64,000 nucleotides of DNA, taken from NCBI RefSeq assembly GCF_965228935.1, contig NZ_OZ245846.1, positions 186,001 to 250,000 on the forward strand. Reading direction: 5' to 3'. A program made the position numbers and the translations under genes. Origin of the DNA: Ulvibacterium sp965228935. Lineage in GTDB: Bacteria; Bacteroidota; Bacteroidia; Flavobacteriales; Flavobacteriaceae. Of this stretch, positions 8,577 through 16,579 are shown one piece after another. Below the pieces are notes generated by a model. That model was not told where the DNA came from and did no database searches. It worked only from the letters and a program-made list of their open reading frames with translations. The stretch's first letter is position 1; each line of letters starts with the position of its first letter.

Positions 8577-8599
8577 TATGGATAAATCTTTTATCCATA
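8577..8599. promoter_or_regulatory. Perfect palindrome upstream of the copper receptor
   Basis: TATGGATAAA-TCT-TTTATCCATA, 10-bp arms with a 3-bp spacer, 46 bp before the receptor start codon and overlapping the expected -33 region. Its GGATAAA half-sites match those in the dyads at 5034 and 9057, so one regulator may bind all three, although the spacer is 4 bp shorter here. Confidence 0.65.
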
Positions 8600-8624
8600 G
8601 CAAACATTTATACATCAAATTGAA

Positions 8625-9002
8625 TTAGACCAACTCCGGTGGTTGGGAAATATCGGAAGTAAAAAGATTTGACCGAAGAACCTCAACAAATGTAGATTCC
8701 TCCATTATAGGCTGCGAAAGGAAAAGGTGTAAGTCCATTTTTTTCAAGGACTGGAAAAAAACAATATGCTGAATCTCGGTTTTTGCCTGTTCCTCCCCAA
8801 AAGGATTGCCTTTGTTTTGTTCCGCCTCCTTGGCCAATTGTTGGGAAAGGTAGCATTTTCCGTCGCACTTCAATTGTGGCCTATCCTTATTTTTACAGAG
8901 CACGTTTACGATGTAATCATAGTTCATAACATACTCTGCTATGGGCCAGAGTGGCTTCACGAGCATGAGCATAGCTACAAAAAGGATTACATAGCTTTTC
9001 AT
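8625..9002 (-). CDS. Small Cys-containing membrane/periplasmic protein of the copper group
   Basis: A 125-residue protein with an N-terminal hydrophobic segment (residues 3-22) followed by C36, then PQLKCDGKCYL with C46 and C50. This Cys pattern with a GKCYL box recurs in small Bacteroidota proteins near metal transport genes, but I cannot attach a named function. It is the first gene of the copper-receptor group and has its own Crp/Fnr-type promoter. The predicted -7 element ends 6 bp before the ATG at 9002, so the mRNA may be almost leaderless. A start at Met11 is the alternative but would cut the hydrophobic segment. Confidence 0.7.
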   Translation of the reverse strand: MKSYVILFVAMLMLVKPLWPIAEYVMNYDYIVNVLCKNKDRPQLKCDGKCYLSQQLAKEAEQNKGNPFGEEQAKTEIQHIVFFQSLKKMDLHLFLSQPIMEESTFVEVLRSNLFTSDISQPPELV

Positions 9003-9007
9003 GGAGA

Positions 9008-9077
9008 CAAATGTAGGCCCATCCTACGGGGGAAAACATGATAAAAATCATATTAAGGATAAAAAGGTCTTTTATTT
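9008..9077 (-). promoter_or_regulatory. Promoter with Crp/Fnr-type box and GGATAAA dyad
   Basis: The minus strand carries TACATTTG (9008-9015), a TAnnTTTG element, and 23 bp upstream TGATAAAAATCA (9039-9050), a TGAT-N4-ATCA box. Six bases beyond is the dyad GGATAAAA-N5-TTTTATTT (9057-9077). The 43 bases 9034-9076 match 5011-5053 at 38 positions, so this is a copy of the composite element in front of the nos operon. Confidence 0.8.
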
Positions 9078-9163
9078 TTTCAGCCAAAAAATGCCTTGGA
9101 GCGGAACAACAAAAAACGTAACTTCCATCGCCATTACAACTAAATTTCAAAAGCCATAGAACA

Positions 9164-10555
9164 ATGAAGAAAAATCCCTCTAGAAGGTTATTCCTGAAAA
9201 AGGCCACATTAGGTTCCGCTGCCATAACCTCGGCACCATTCCTTATTTCTGCCTCAGGGAATGATAAAATTTTAATGCAACGGGATTATCCCAATGAGAA
9301 GTACACGGCCAATGACCAAATTAATCTGGGCCTGATCGGTTCCGGAATACAAGGTATTTATGACACAAGATCAGCGTTGTCCGTGCCCGGCGTAAAATTG
9401 GTCGCAGCTTGTGACCTATACTCCGGAAGATTGGATCGTGCCAAGGAGCTTTGGGGCGAGGACATTTTCGTTACCCGGGATTATCGCAAACTATTGAGCC
9501 GAAAGGATATCGATGCCGTCATTGTGGCAACTCCGGACCATTGGCATAAGAAAATTGCCGTTGATGCCTTAAAAGCCGGGAAACATGTTTATTGTGAGAA
9601 ACCCATGGTGCAAAAATGGCAGGACGGCCAAGCAATCATCTCCACACAAAAGTCCACAGGAAAGATCTGCCAAATCGGAAGTCAGGGTATGTCTTCCTTG
9701 GGGAACGAAAAGGCCAAACAACTCTATGAAGATGGTGCAATAGGGGAAATCGTGATGTTGGACTTTTACAATGACCGCTACTCGGCCGAAGGAGCCTGGC
9801 AATACCCCATTCCTCCGGATGCCAGTCCTGATTCCATAGATTTTGACACTTTTCTGGGCAATGCACCAAAGGTACCTTACGAGTTAAAACGATTTTTTAG
9901 GTGGCGAAATTATCAGGATTACGGTACCGGGGTGGCCGGTGATCTTTTTGTCCATGCTTTTTCTACCTTAAACCATGTCATCAGTTCCCATGGTCCCAAC
10001 AGGGCTTTGGCTACCGGTGGACTACGCTACTGGAACGACGGTCGCGATGTCCCTGATGTTAGTATTACCCTGTACGACTATCCGAAAACCGATACCCATG
10101 CTGCATTCAATGCCGCTTTTCGTATCAATTTCATTGCAGGATCAGGCGGTGGCGGTGGATTTAAATTGATAGGAACAGAAGGCGAAATGGAAGTAGGACA
10201 GAATTCGGTTACCGTTAGGAGATCTAAATTGGGAATGGTTCCCGGTGGTTACTCTTTGGTAGCTTATACGGAAGCCACCCAGGAAAAAATTCGCCAAGGC
10301 TATGCCACCCAAAATTTAGAGACCAGGGATTCGTCCCTGAATACAGGTAGTACCACCTGGGAAGCACCAAGAAATTATAAAGGAGGGCACCATGACCATT
10401 TTTATAACTTCTTTACGGCCATCCGAGGAAAAGGAAAAGTAATTCAAGACCCGACCTTTGGATTAAGGGCCGCGGGGGCCGCACTTTTGGCCAATGAAAG
10501 TTATTACAAAAGACAACCGGTCGATTGGGATCCGGAGGCTATGAAATTAACGTAA
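9164..10555 (+). CDS. Tat-exported Gfo/Idh/MocA-family oxidoreductase
   Basis: A 463-residue NAD(P)-dependent sugar oxidoreductase. The N-terminus has a twin-arginine signal (SRRLFLKKA), so it is probably folded with cofactor and exported. The Rossmann motif is GLIGSGIQG near residue 60 and the family's catalytic segment CEKPM follows near residue 144. The C-terminal half is the typical alpha/beta substrate domain. It is followed 16 bp later by a PIG-L deacetylase gene, so the two probably act on the same sugar. The exact substrate cannot be told; exported family members include glycosidases (GH109) and oxidoreductases. Confidence 0.88.
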   Translation: MKKNPSRRLFLKKATLGSAAITSAPFLISASGNDKILMQRDYPNEKYTANDQINLGLIGSGIQGIYDTRSALSVPGVKLVAACDLYSGRLDRAKELWGEDIFVTRDYRKLLSRKDIDAVIVATPDHWHKKIAVDALKAGKHVYCEKPMVQKWQDGQAIISTQKSTGKICQIGSQGMSSLGNEKAKQLYEDGAIGEIVMLDFYNDRYSAEGAWQYPIPPDASPDSIDFDTFLGNAPKVPYELKRFFRWRNYQDYGTGVAGDLFVHAFSTLNHVISSHGPNRALATGGLRYWNDGRDVPDVSITLYDYPKTDTHAAFNAAFRINFIAGSGGGGGFKLIGTEGEMEVGQNSVTVRRSKLGMVPGGYSLVAYTEATQEKIRQGYATQNLETRDSSLNTGSTTWEAPRNYKGGHHDHFYNFFTAIRGKGKVIQDPTFGLRAAGAALLANESYYKRQPVDWDPEAMKLT

Positions 10556-10571
10556 TCCTAATTTGCGGATC

Positions 10572-11444
10572 ATGAAAAAAGTGCTGTTTTTCGTTTGTTT
10601 GGTATTTATCCCATTGTTTATGTCCGCCCAGGAAAATCCATTGAATGTTATTGTATTTGGGGCACATCCCGATGATTGCGATATAGATGCTGGAGGTACG
10701 GCCATTCTCTTCTCAAAAATGGGACATAAGGTGAAATTTGTTTCCCTGACCAATGGCGATGCCGGGCATTATGCCATGGGTGGCGGTGAGCTGGCCAAAA
10801 TTCGCATTGCGGAGGCCAAAGAAGCCGGAAAACGATTTGGGGTAGAATATACCGTTCTGGGCAACCACGATGGGGAACTGATGCCTACCCTGGAAAATCG
10901 GTTAAAGGTCATCCGTGAAATCCGAAAATGGAACGCAGATGTCGTAATTGCCCCAAGACCCAATGATTACCATCCAGATCATCGGTACACGGGTGTCTTG
11001 GTACAGGATGCGGCTTATATGGTCATTGTTCCCAATGTTGCGGCCGATACCCCTCCCTTGGAAAAAAATCCAGTTTTTTTGTATTCTGAAGATGGATTTC
11101 AAAAACCGAGCCCGTTTGAGCCGGATATCGCCGTAATTATCGATGATGTTTTTGATCAGAAAATCTATGCCATGGCGGCACATGAATCCCAGTTTTTTGA
11201 CTGGCTTCCCTGGACATCCGGAAATTTGGACAAGGTTCCCAAGGATGAAAAAGGAAGATTGGAATTTTTGGCCAATTGGCGATCTCGGAAGCCCAACACG
11301 GCAACCTTGGAGTGCTTAAAAAAGTGGTATGGCGCCAAAGCGGCAAACGCAAAGCATGCGGAAGGGTTTGAAATATGTGAATATGGGAAACAACCCTCTG
11401 AAACCGAAATCAAGAGATTGTTTCCCATGCTCAAAAAAGAATAG
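10572..11444 (+). CDS. Secreted PIG-L (LmbE-like) deacetylase
   Basis: A 290-residue PIG-L superfamily zinc hydrolase with a Sec signal (residues 1-20). The hallmark AHPDD is at residues 31-35 and the third zinc ligand lies in NDYHPDH near residue 134. PIG-L proteins remove N-acetyl groups from GlcNAc-type substrates. A TTG at 10563 would extend the frame by three residues, but the ATG at 10572 with the signal peptide right after is more likely. It converges with the dehydratase-like gene, leaving only 9 bp. The deacetylase call is secure; the substrate is unknown. Confidence 0.87.
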   Translation: MKKVLFFVCLVFIPLFMSAQENPLNVIVFGAHPDDCDIDAGGTAILFSKMGHKVKFVSLTNGDAGHYAMGGGELAKIRIAEAKEAGKRFGVEYTVLGNHDGELMPTLENRLKVIREIRKWNADVVIAPRPNDYHPDHRYTGVLVQDAAYMVIVPNVAADTPPLEKNPVFLYSEDGFQKPSPFEPDIAVIIDDVFDQKIYAMAAHESQFFDWLPWTSGNLDKVPKDEKGRLEFLANWRSRKPNTATLECLKKWYGAKAANAKHAEGFEICEYGKQPSETEIKRLFPMLKKE

Positions 11445-11453
11445 GGTCTAAGA

Positions 11454-12908
11454 TTAGCTCCAAAGCCTGTCCCATGCCCGCATCTTGTCCCATTCCGGGG
11501 TAGGTGCGAACAGTTTCTCGCCCTTGACGAGGTATTTCTTTACGACATCTTCATTGAGTTCTACACCAATACCAGGTTTTTCAGGTACGGTTACATAACC
11601 ATCTTTTACAATAGGCCCATCAAAACCGGTTACCAGATTTTCCCAATCCTTTTTATCTACGGCATGATGCTCCAACCACATAAAGTTCTCCGTGGCCGCG
11701 GCACTATGCACACAACCTAGGAAAGATACGGGCCCAGCGGCATGGTGATGCATAAAACCTATACCATGTTTGGAGGCATAGTCCCCTATCCTCTTCGTTT
11801 CCAGGATACCTCCTGCCGTATTGGGATCCGGATGTACAATATCTACCGCCCTTGTGGTAATCAGTTCCTCGAAACCACCTTCAAGCCTGTAAATATCTTC
11901 CCCGGTCTGGGTAGGCGTGGTGGATGACTCCGTAATCTCCCGCCATTGATCGGTATACTGCCATGGAATAAGATCTTCCATATAGGCCAGATTATAGCGT
12001 TCCGAGGCCCTAGCCAACTTAATGGCCTCATTGACCCCGATATGGCCCCAATGATCGGTTCCCATGGGAATATCATATCCTATTTTGGAGCGCATTACGT
12101 CCAAATATTCCATCAACTTATCAACCCCCTTTTCGGTAATCTGTATCCTTGTAAAAGGATGCTTCGTCATATTGTATTTTGTGGACTGGTGCTGATATGG
12201 ATTGTAATCCGCTTCGGGAGCATTGATAAGCGCCCCAGGTATGTCTTTAATCAAGTTAATTCCTATGTCCATTTTTAAGGCCGTATACCCTTGGTCTACC
12301 CTAGCCTGCATCCTATTGGCATACTCCACCGGATCTTTGGAAACCGTGGTATCACAATACACCCTTACCTTGTCGCGGTATTTCCCCCCCAACATTTGGT
12401 ATACGGGAACATTGTAAGCCTTTCCAGCCAAATCCCATAAGGCCATTTCCACGCCGGAGACCCCGCCTCCCTGTCTTCCGTGATAGCCAAACTGCTTGAT
12501 AATACCGAACAGGCGTTCCACATTACAGGGGTTTTCTCCCAATAACCTACTTTTTAAGAACAATGCATATTCCTTGGCCGCACCATCACGAACATCACCA
12601 TGCCCCACAATACCCTGATTGGTATAAATGCGAACGATCGGAGTCCGGAACACGACATCACCTCCAATTTCCGCAATTCTTAAATCCGTAATCTTAAGAT
12701 CGGAAGGGCTGGAATTTCGGTTAACATTCTGGGAAGCGTAGGCAATCTGATCGCTTATGCTGGCAGATGCCCCTGTAAAACTTGCCAGACTGAGACCTCC
12801 CAATCCGGCCTTCTTCAAAAAAGACCGTCTGCTTCTGGCCTCATCTTCTTTTTTCATTTTGGAATCCCCGTTCACTGCACGGTCTAGTTTGTTGGTGATA
12901 AACTTCAT
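11454..12908 (-). CDS. Tat-exported enolase-superfamily (mandelate racemase/MLE) dehydratase
   Basis: A 484-residue enolase-superfamily protein. After a charged lead there is a twin-arginine signal (RRSFLKKAGLGG). The N-terminal capping domain and TIM barrel follow, with the barrel Lys in TALKMDIG, acidic metal-ligand strands (for example YMEDLIPW and TGEDIYR) and a late HHHAAG loop. The pattern resembles sugar-acid dehydratases such as gluconate, galactonate or mannonate types; export is unusual for cytosolic relatives but common in Bacteroidota. The frame extends to 12950, but the ATG at 12908 gives a cleaner start. Its substrate cannot be assigned from sequence. Confidence 0.85.
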   Translation of the reverse strand: MKFITNKLDRAVNGDSKMKKEDEARSRRSFLKKAGLGGLSLASFTGASASISDQIAYASQNVNRNSSPSDLKITDLRIAEIGGDVVFRTPIVRIYTNQGIVGHGDVRDGAAKEYALFLKSRLLGENPCNVERLFGIIKQFGYHGRQGGGVSGVEMALWDLAGKAYNVPVYQMLGGKYRDKVRVYCDTTVSKDPVEYANRMQARVDQGYTALKMDIGINLIKDIPGALINAPEADYNPYQHQSTKYNMTKHPFTRIQITEKGVDKLMEYLDVMRSKIGYDIPMGTDHWGHIGVNEAIKLARASERYNLAYMEDLIPWQYTDQWREITESSTTPTQTGEDIYRLEGGFEELITTRAVDIVHPDPNTAGGILETKRIGDYASKHGIGFMHHHAAGPVSFLGCVHSAAATENFMWLEHHAVDKKDWENLVTGFDGPIVKDGYVTVPEKPGIGVELNEDVVKKYLVKGEKLFAPTPEWDKMRAWDRLWS

Positions 12909-13013
12909 AGTGGTAAAATATATAGTGTTTTGTATGGATACGTATCCCAATCGTACAACCCTAGTTCAACGATGGAACAACCCCTGTAAATTAGGGATTT
13001 TTTTAATCCAAAC

Positions 13014-13050
13014 GAAACAAAAAAGGGAAACCAAGATGGTTTCCCCTTTT
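13014..13050 (-). terminator. Terminator of the hemN-usp operon
   Basis: Hairpin AAAAGGGAAACC-AAGAT-GGTTTCCCCTTTT (13021-13050) followed on the minus strand by a T-rich tail. It lies 25 bp after the universal stress protein stop at 13075. Confidence 0.85.
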
Positions 13051-13074
13051 CGCATCAACTAAACATAAAAATCA

Positions 13075-13905
13075 TTAATTATTAATCTTAAAGGTAACCA
13101 CTGGAATTTTTGAGTGGTTGGCCAAATCCTCCCCAATACTTCCCATAAAGAAATGGGAAAGTCCTTTCCGCCCGTGTGTAGAAATTCCAATGATATCCGC
13201 ACTGCTCGCCTCACTATAATTAAGGATCCCCTTTTCAACGCTATAATCATTATAGATCTTAACTTCCATGCCCGTGTTGGATTTTCTTAAGAACGTATTT
13301 ATACGATCATAGGCATCCTTAGTGCTTAAAAAATTATCCCCCGGAGTATTGATATAGACCAGGTCTAATTCTGCGGACAACATCTTGGCAAAATCCTTTG
13401 CTTTCTGGAAAGCCAATAAATTATCGTCCCTAAAATCACAGGCGAATACGAAACGGTCTATTTTAAAATCAGGCATCTCGTCTTTAATGACCAAAACAGG
13501 TACCGTAGCATTCCGTACCACCTTTTCCGCATTGGATCCTACGAATATTTCCTTGAGTCCATCGGTACCATGGGATCCCATAACGATAAGTTCCGCATTG
13601 TGTTTTTTAGCAACTTGGTTCACCTCGCTAAAAACCTTAAAATGTTTTACGATCGGAGTAATCGAGATTCCTTTCAAATACGGTTTATCCAGAAAGTCAG
13701 AAAATCTTTTTTCCGCCAATTTTATCAAAAATACGGTCTGTTCGGGATGAAATCCTTCCGAAGAGGATACCATCGCCTGGTTCAACTCCAACATATGGAG
13801 GGCCAAGATTTCCGAGCCGTGTTTTTTGGCCAGGGAGGCGGCCACTTTAAGTGCGTGTTCCGATTGTTCCGAAAAGTCTATGGGTACTATAATGTTTTTC
13901 ATCAT
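13075..13905 (-). CDS. Tandem-domain universal stress protein
   Basis: A 276-residue protein of two UspA domains, about residues 1-143 and 148-276. Domain 1 starts NIIVPIDFSEQSEHAL and ends with the ATP-loop-like GSHGTDGLKEIFVGSNAEKVVRNATVPVLVI. Domain 2 has the matching STHGRKGLSHFFMGSIGEDLANHSKIPVV. It starts 15 bp after hemN, so both are read from the Crp/Fnr-type promoter at 15.3 kb and are probably induced together when oxygen falls. Its molecular task is unknown, as for most Usp proteins. Confidence 0.92.
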   Translation of the reverse strand: MMKNIIVPIDFSEQSEHALKVAASLAKKHGSEILALHMLELNQAMVSSSEGFHPEQTVFLIKLAEKRFSDFLDKPYLKGISITPIVKHFKVFSEVNQVAKKHNAELIVMGSHGTDGLKEIFVGSNAEKVVRNATVPVLVIKDEMPDFKIDRFVFACDFRDDNLLAFQKAKDFAKMLSAELDLVYINTPGDNFLSTKDAYDRINTFLRKSNTGMEVKIYNDYSVEKGILNYSEASSADIIGISTHGRKGLSHFFMGSIGEDLANHSKIPVVTFKINN

Positions 13906-13920
13906 ACTGCTTTTTTTAGG

Positions 13921-15282
13921 TTAAACTGTCATGGAAAATAAACGGGTCTCTGGTGACTTTCTATGGAGAAGAACGTCAAAAGCCATACAAATATTACGTA
14001 TAAAGGGCCTTCCCTTATGGGTCACCTTAATTTGATTTGGGCGAATCTCTATCAATTGATCCAGTTCCATTTCGTGCAGCCGATCGAGTACCGAGGGCAA
14101 GGCGGGAAAATATAAATCCGTATTACTCCATGAGGTCTCAAACCTGCACATTAAATTCAGTATATGCCTTCTAATGACCTGGTCTTCATCGGTAAGAATA
14201 TGACCCCTATAAATGGGAATGATGGCATTGTCCACCAGATGGGTATACTCCTCAAGGCTTTTTACGTTTTGTGCAAAACTGTACCAACTGTCACTTATGC
14301 TGGATATCCCGAGACCTATCATCAATTGGGTCTTGGAGGCCGTATACCCCATAAAATTACGGTGTAACCTTCCGGACTCCATGGATGTATAGAGGCTATC
14401 GGTAGAAAGTGCAAAGTGATCCATGCCTATTTCATGGTAGCCTACTTTGACCAAAAGTTTCTTTCCGGCCTCATACTGCTTTCGCTTTTCGTCGGCCGAA
14501 GGGATGTCCTCATCCTTATAGCCCCTTTGACCATTGCCCTTTAACCATGGAACATGGGCGTAGCTATAAAAGGCCAGTCGATCCGGCTTTAAGGCGTTGG
14601 TCATGGTTATGGTCTGTTCAATATTGGCCAAGGTCTGATGGGGCAACCCGAAAATGATATCATGGCCTATGGACTCATAACCAATTTCTCGGGCCCATTC
14701 CGTAACATTCTTGACATTTTCAAAGGATTGTATCCTATGAATTGATCTTTGAACCGTCGGGTTATAATCCTGTATTCCATAGCTTACCCTTCTGAAGCCT
14801 ACATCATATAAGACCTGTAGGTGTTCCTTAGTCGTATTATTGGGATGGCCTTCAAAACTAAATTCATGATTTTCGGATCTTACGGCGGTGCTGAGAATGC
14901 CTTTGATAAGTCTTTTCAGGTTCAAGGGCGAAAAAAAGGTAGGTGTGCCCCCTCCCAAATGCATTTCCTTAATTATCGGTTTCTCCGAAAACAGGTTGCA
15001 GTACAGCCTCCATTCCTTCAAAACGGTCTCAATGTAGGGAACTTCAACATCATGCCTTTTGGTAATACGTTTATGGCATCCGCAAAAAGTACACATGCTT
15101 TCACAAAAAGGCAAATGAATGTAAAGACTAATACCTTCTGATGAATTGCTCTCTTCAAAACTACGCTTTAGGGTAGATTTCCATTCCTTACCTGAAAAAG
15201 TATCGATATTCCAATAGGGAACTGTAGGATAACTGGTATAACGCGGGCCTGGAATATTATATTTCTGAACGAGATCGCACAT
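13921..15282 (-). CDS. hemN: Oxygen-independent coproporphyrinogen III dehydrogenase
   Basis: A 453-residue radical SAM enzyme that turns coproporphyrinogen III into protoporphyrinogen IX without O2 in heme synthesis. The N-terminal signature YNIPGPRYTSYPT and the cluster motif CESMCTFCGC (CxxxCxxC) near residue 60 are clear, followed by the SAM-binding HLGGGTP strand. The frame opens at 15318, but the predicted TAnnTTTG element at 15303-15310 lies inside that extension, so the ATG at 15282 (MCDLVQKY) must be the start. A TGAT-N4-ATCA box upstream fits anaerobic control, which is known for hemN in many bacteria. Heme supply also suits the cytochromes of the nos locus. Confidence 0.95.
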   Translation of the reverse strand: MCDLVQKYNIPGPRYTSYPTVPYWNIDTFSGKEWKSTLKRSFEESNSSEGISLYIHLPFCESMCTFCGCHKRITKRHDVEVPYIETVLKEWRLYCNLFSEKPIIKEMHLGGGTPTFFSPLNLKRLIKGILSTAVRSENHEFSFEGHPNNTTKEHLQVLYDVGFRRVSYGIQDYNPTVQRSIHRIQSFENVKNVTEWAREIGYESIGHDIIFGLPHQTLANIEQTITMTNALKPDRLAFYSYAHVPWLKGNGQRGYKDEDIPSADEKRKQYEAGKKLLVKVGYHEIGMDHFALSTDSLYTSMESGRLHRNFMGYTASKTQLMIGLGISSISDSWYSFAQNVKSLEEYTHLVDNAIIPIYRGHILTDEDQVIRRHILNLMCRFETSWSNTDLYFPALPSVLDRLHEMELDQLIEIRPNQIKVTHKGRPFIRNICMAFDVLLHRKSPETRLFSMTV

Positions 15283-15302
15283 GGATGTAATTTCTTTAAT
15301 TA

Positions 15303-15345
15303 CAAACTTAATTTCCACCTGTAAAAAAAAATATGATAATTATCA
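15303..15345 (-). promoter_or_regulatory. hemN promoter with Crp/Fnr-type box
   Basis: TAAGTTTG (15303-15310, minus strand) is a TAnnTTTG element; 23 bp upstream is TGATAATTATCA (15334-15345), a perfect palindrome with the TGAT-N4-ATCA core. The spacing equals that at the nos and copper promoters. A GGTGA-N8-TCACC inverted repeat (15346-15363) directly follows the box. The GGATAAA dyad is absent here. Confidence 0.8.
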
Positions 15346-15398
15346 GGTGATACGAATCTCACCCTATCCGAATAACTGCAATTTGGACATACTACATC

Positions 15399-16559
15399 CT
15401 AGTGAAATCCCAAAAATTCCATGATTTGAAGATTTCCCTTAAGGGCATTTCCCGGTATGGGATGCTCATTATTGAAAACCTTTAGATCTTCCTTGTCCAA
15501 TAGGGTTACAAAGTCTTCGCGATATCCATTTTCATAGGGGACGACCCCCAAGTTTAACTGTAGATGGTTTCCAAAAAAATTGTACACGGCCGTTCTTTTG
15601 GAATATCCGTAATCATGCTTTTCAGAAGGTAAGTGCACGTTTTCAACTTTGTGTTCCGCGTCATATAAGGCGTATACTTTTTGTAGATAGGGATATTCTA
15701 TTCGGGGTGTATTGCGGGTCCAATCCGCACCATTGGAAACCAGTAATAGAGGCCTTGGCACGGCCAGTGCTGCTATCTCAACATTATTGGTCTGATGGTT
15801 CTCTCCCTTATGGACGGGCATACCACTTTCGCAAACGCATCCCCCGAAAAAATGGGCCGAGACTTGAACAACCGGAGCAGCTACCTTAATACGATCATCC
15901 AAAGCTGTGAGCATAAAGGTCTGGGTAGCTCCACCGGAACCACCGGTCATACCAATCCGATTCCCGTCCACATCATCCCGTGACAATAGATACTCCAATA
16001 CCCGTCTGCTATTATAGGTCTGCAGGGCAAGCGCAATGGGAATCGTGTGTTCTACCTGTTTGCTTTCACCGAAGCCCAGCATATCATAGGCAAAGACCAC
16101 AGCCCCCATCTTGGCAAAAACTGCCGCCCGCGTCTGTACATCCTCACGTAACCTTTTGTCCGGCAAATGTCCATGTGGGCTTAAGATCGCAGCAAACTTT
16201 CCCTCCCCGGTAGAGGGCCTATATAGATTTCCGGTTATATAGAAACCCGGGAAACTCTCAATGGCAATGTTTTCTACTATATATCCATCCATTTCCCTTT
16301 TACTATGGGTTATGGGATTAAAATTCCCTTTTATTTTAGGCATTTTCTCCCATTCCATGCCACTCTTGATCCCTTCTTTGATCGTATGGGCCCTGGCTTC
16401 CCAAGAATCCAAATCATTCCATTGGGAGGCAAATTCCTTCATTTTTAGGTTGGCCTGATCCGGTGTCCAATAATGGCCCACACACAATTGGCCCTCCTGC
16501 GCCATCCCGAAAAAGCACATCATTACAACAACCAGTGTAGTCCTTATGTTCGCATCCAT
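15399..16559 (-). CDS. Secreted alpha/beta-hydrolase (acetyl xylan esterase-like)
   Basis: A 386-residue alpha/beta hydrolase with a Sec signal (residues 1-21). The nucleophile elbow is TGGSGG (Ser208), preceded by the oxyanion strand AILSPHGH and followed by a late acid/His region (DAEHKVENVHLPSEKHDYG). This is the layout of the large secreted esterases seen next to glycoside hydrolases in Bacteroidota. A TTG at 16583 overlaps the upstream stop, but the ATG at 16559 puts the signal peptide at the N-terminus. It follows the GH109-like gene by 20 bp, so it probably removes acyl groups from the same glycan. The natural ester is unknown. Confidence 0.8.
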   Translation of the reverse strand: MDANIRTTLVVVMMCFFGMAQEGQLCVGHYWTPDQANLKMKEFASQWNDLDSWEARAHTIKEGIKSGMEWEKMPKIKGNFNPITHSKREMDGYIVENIAIESFPGFYITGNLYRPSTGEGKFAAILSPHGHLPDKRLREDVQTRAAVFAKMGAVVFAYDMLGFGESKQVEHTIPIALALQTYNSRRVLEYLLSRDDVDGNRIGMTGGSGGATQTFMLTALDDRIKVAAPVVQVSAHFFGGCVCESGMPVHKGENHQTNNVEIAALAVPRPLLLVSNGADWTRNTPRIEYPYLQKVYALYDAEHKVENVHLPSEKHDYGYSKRTAVYNFFGNHLQLNLGVVPYENGYREDFVTLLDKEDLKVFNNEHPIPGNALKGNLQIMEFLGFH

Positions 16560-16579
16560 GGGTTTGTAAAATGTATTGG

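Noticed and set aside
8683..8868. Second overlapping frame in the Cys-rich small gene
   Set aside because: It is a shadow of the gene at 8625-9002 in another frame; the 125-residue frame carries the hydrophobic segment and Cys motif and has the promoter.
15283..15318. Upstream start for HemN
   Set aside because: The predicted promoter -7 element lies inside this extension, and the family signature starts after the ATG at 15282.
15346..15363. GGTGA-N8-TCACC inverted repeat as a terminator of the hemN upstream region
   Set aside because: Short arms without a T run; it may be part of the promoter, but nothing supports termination.
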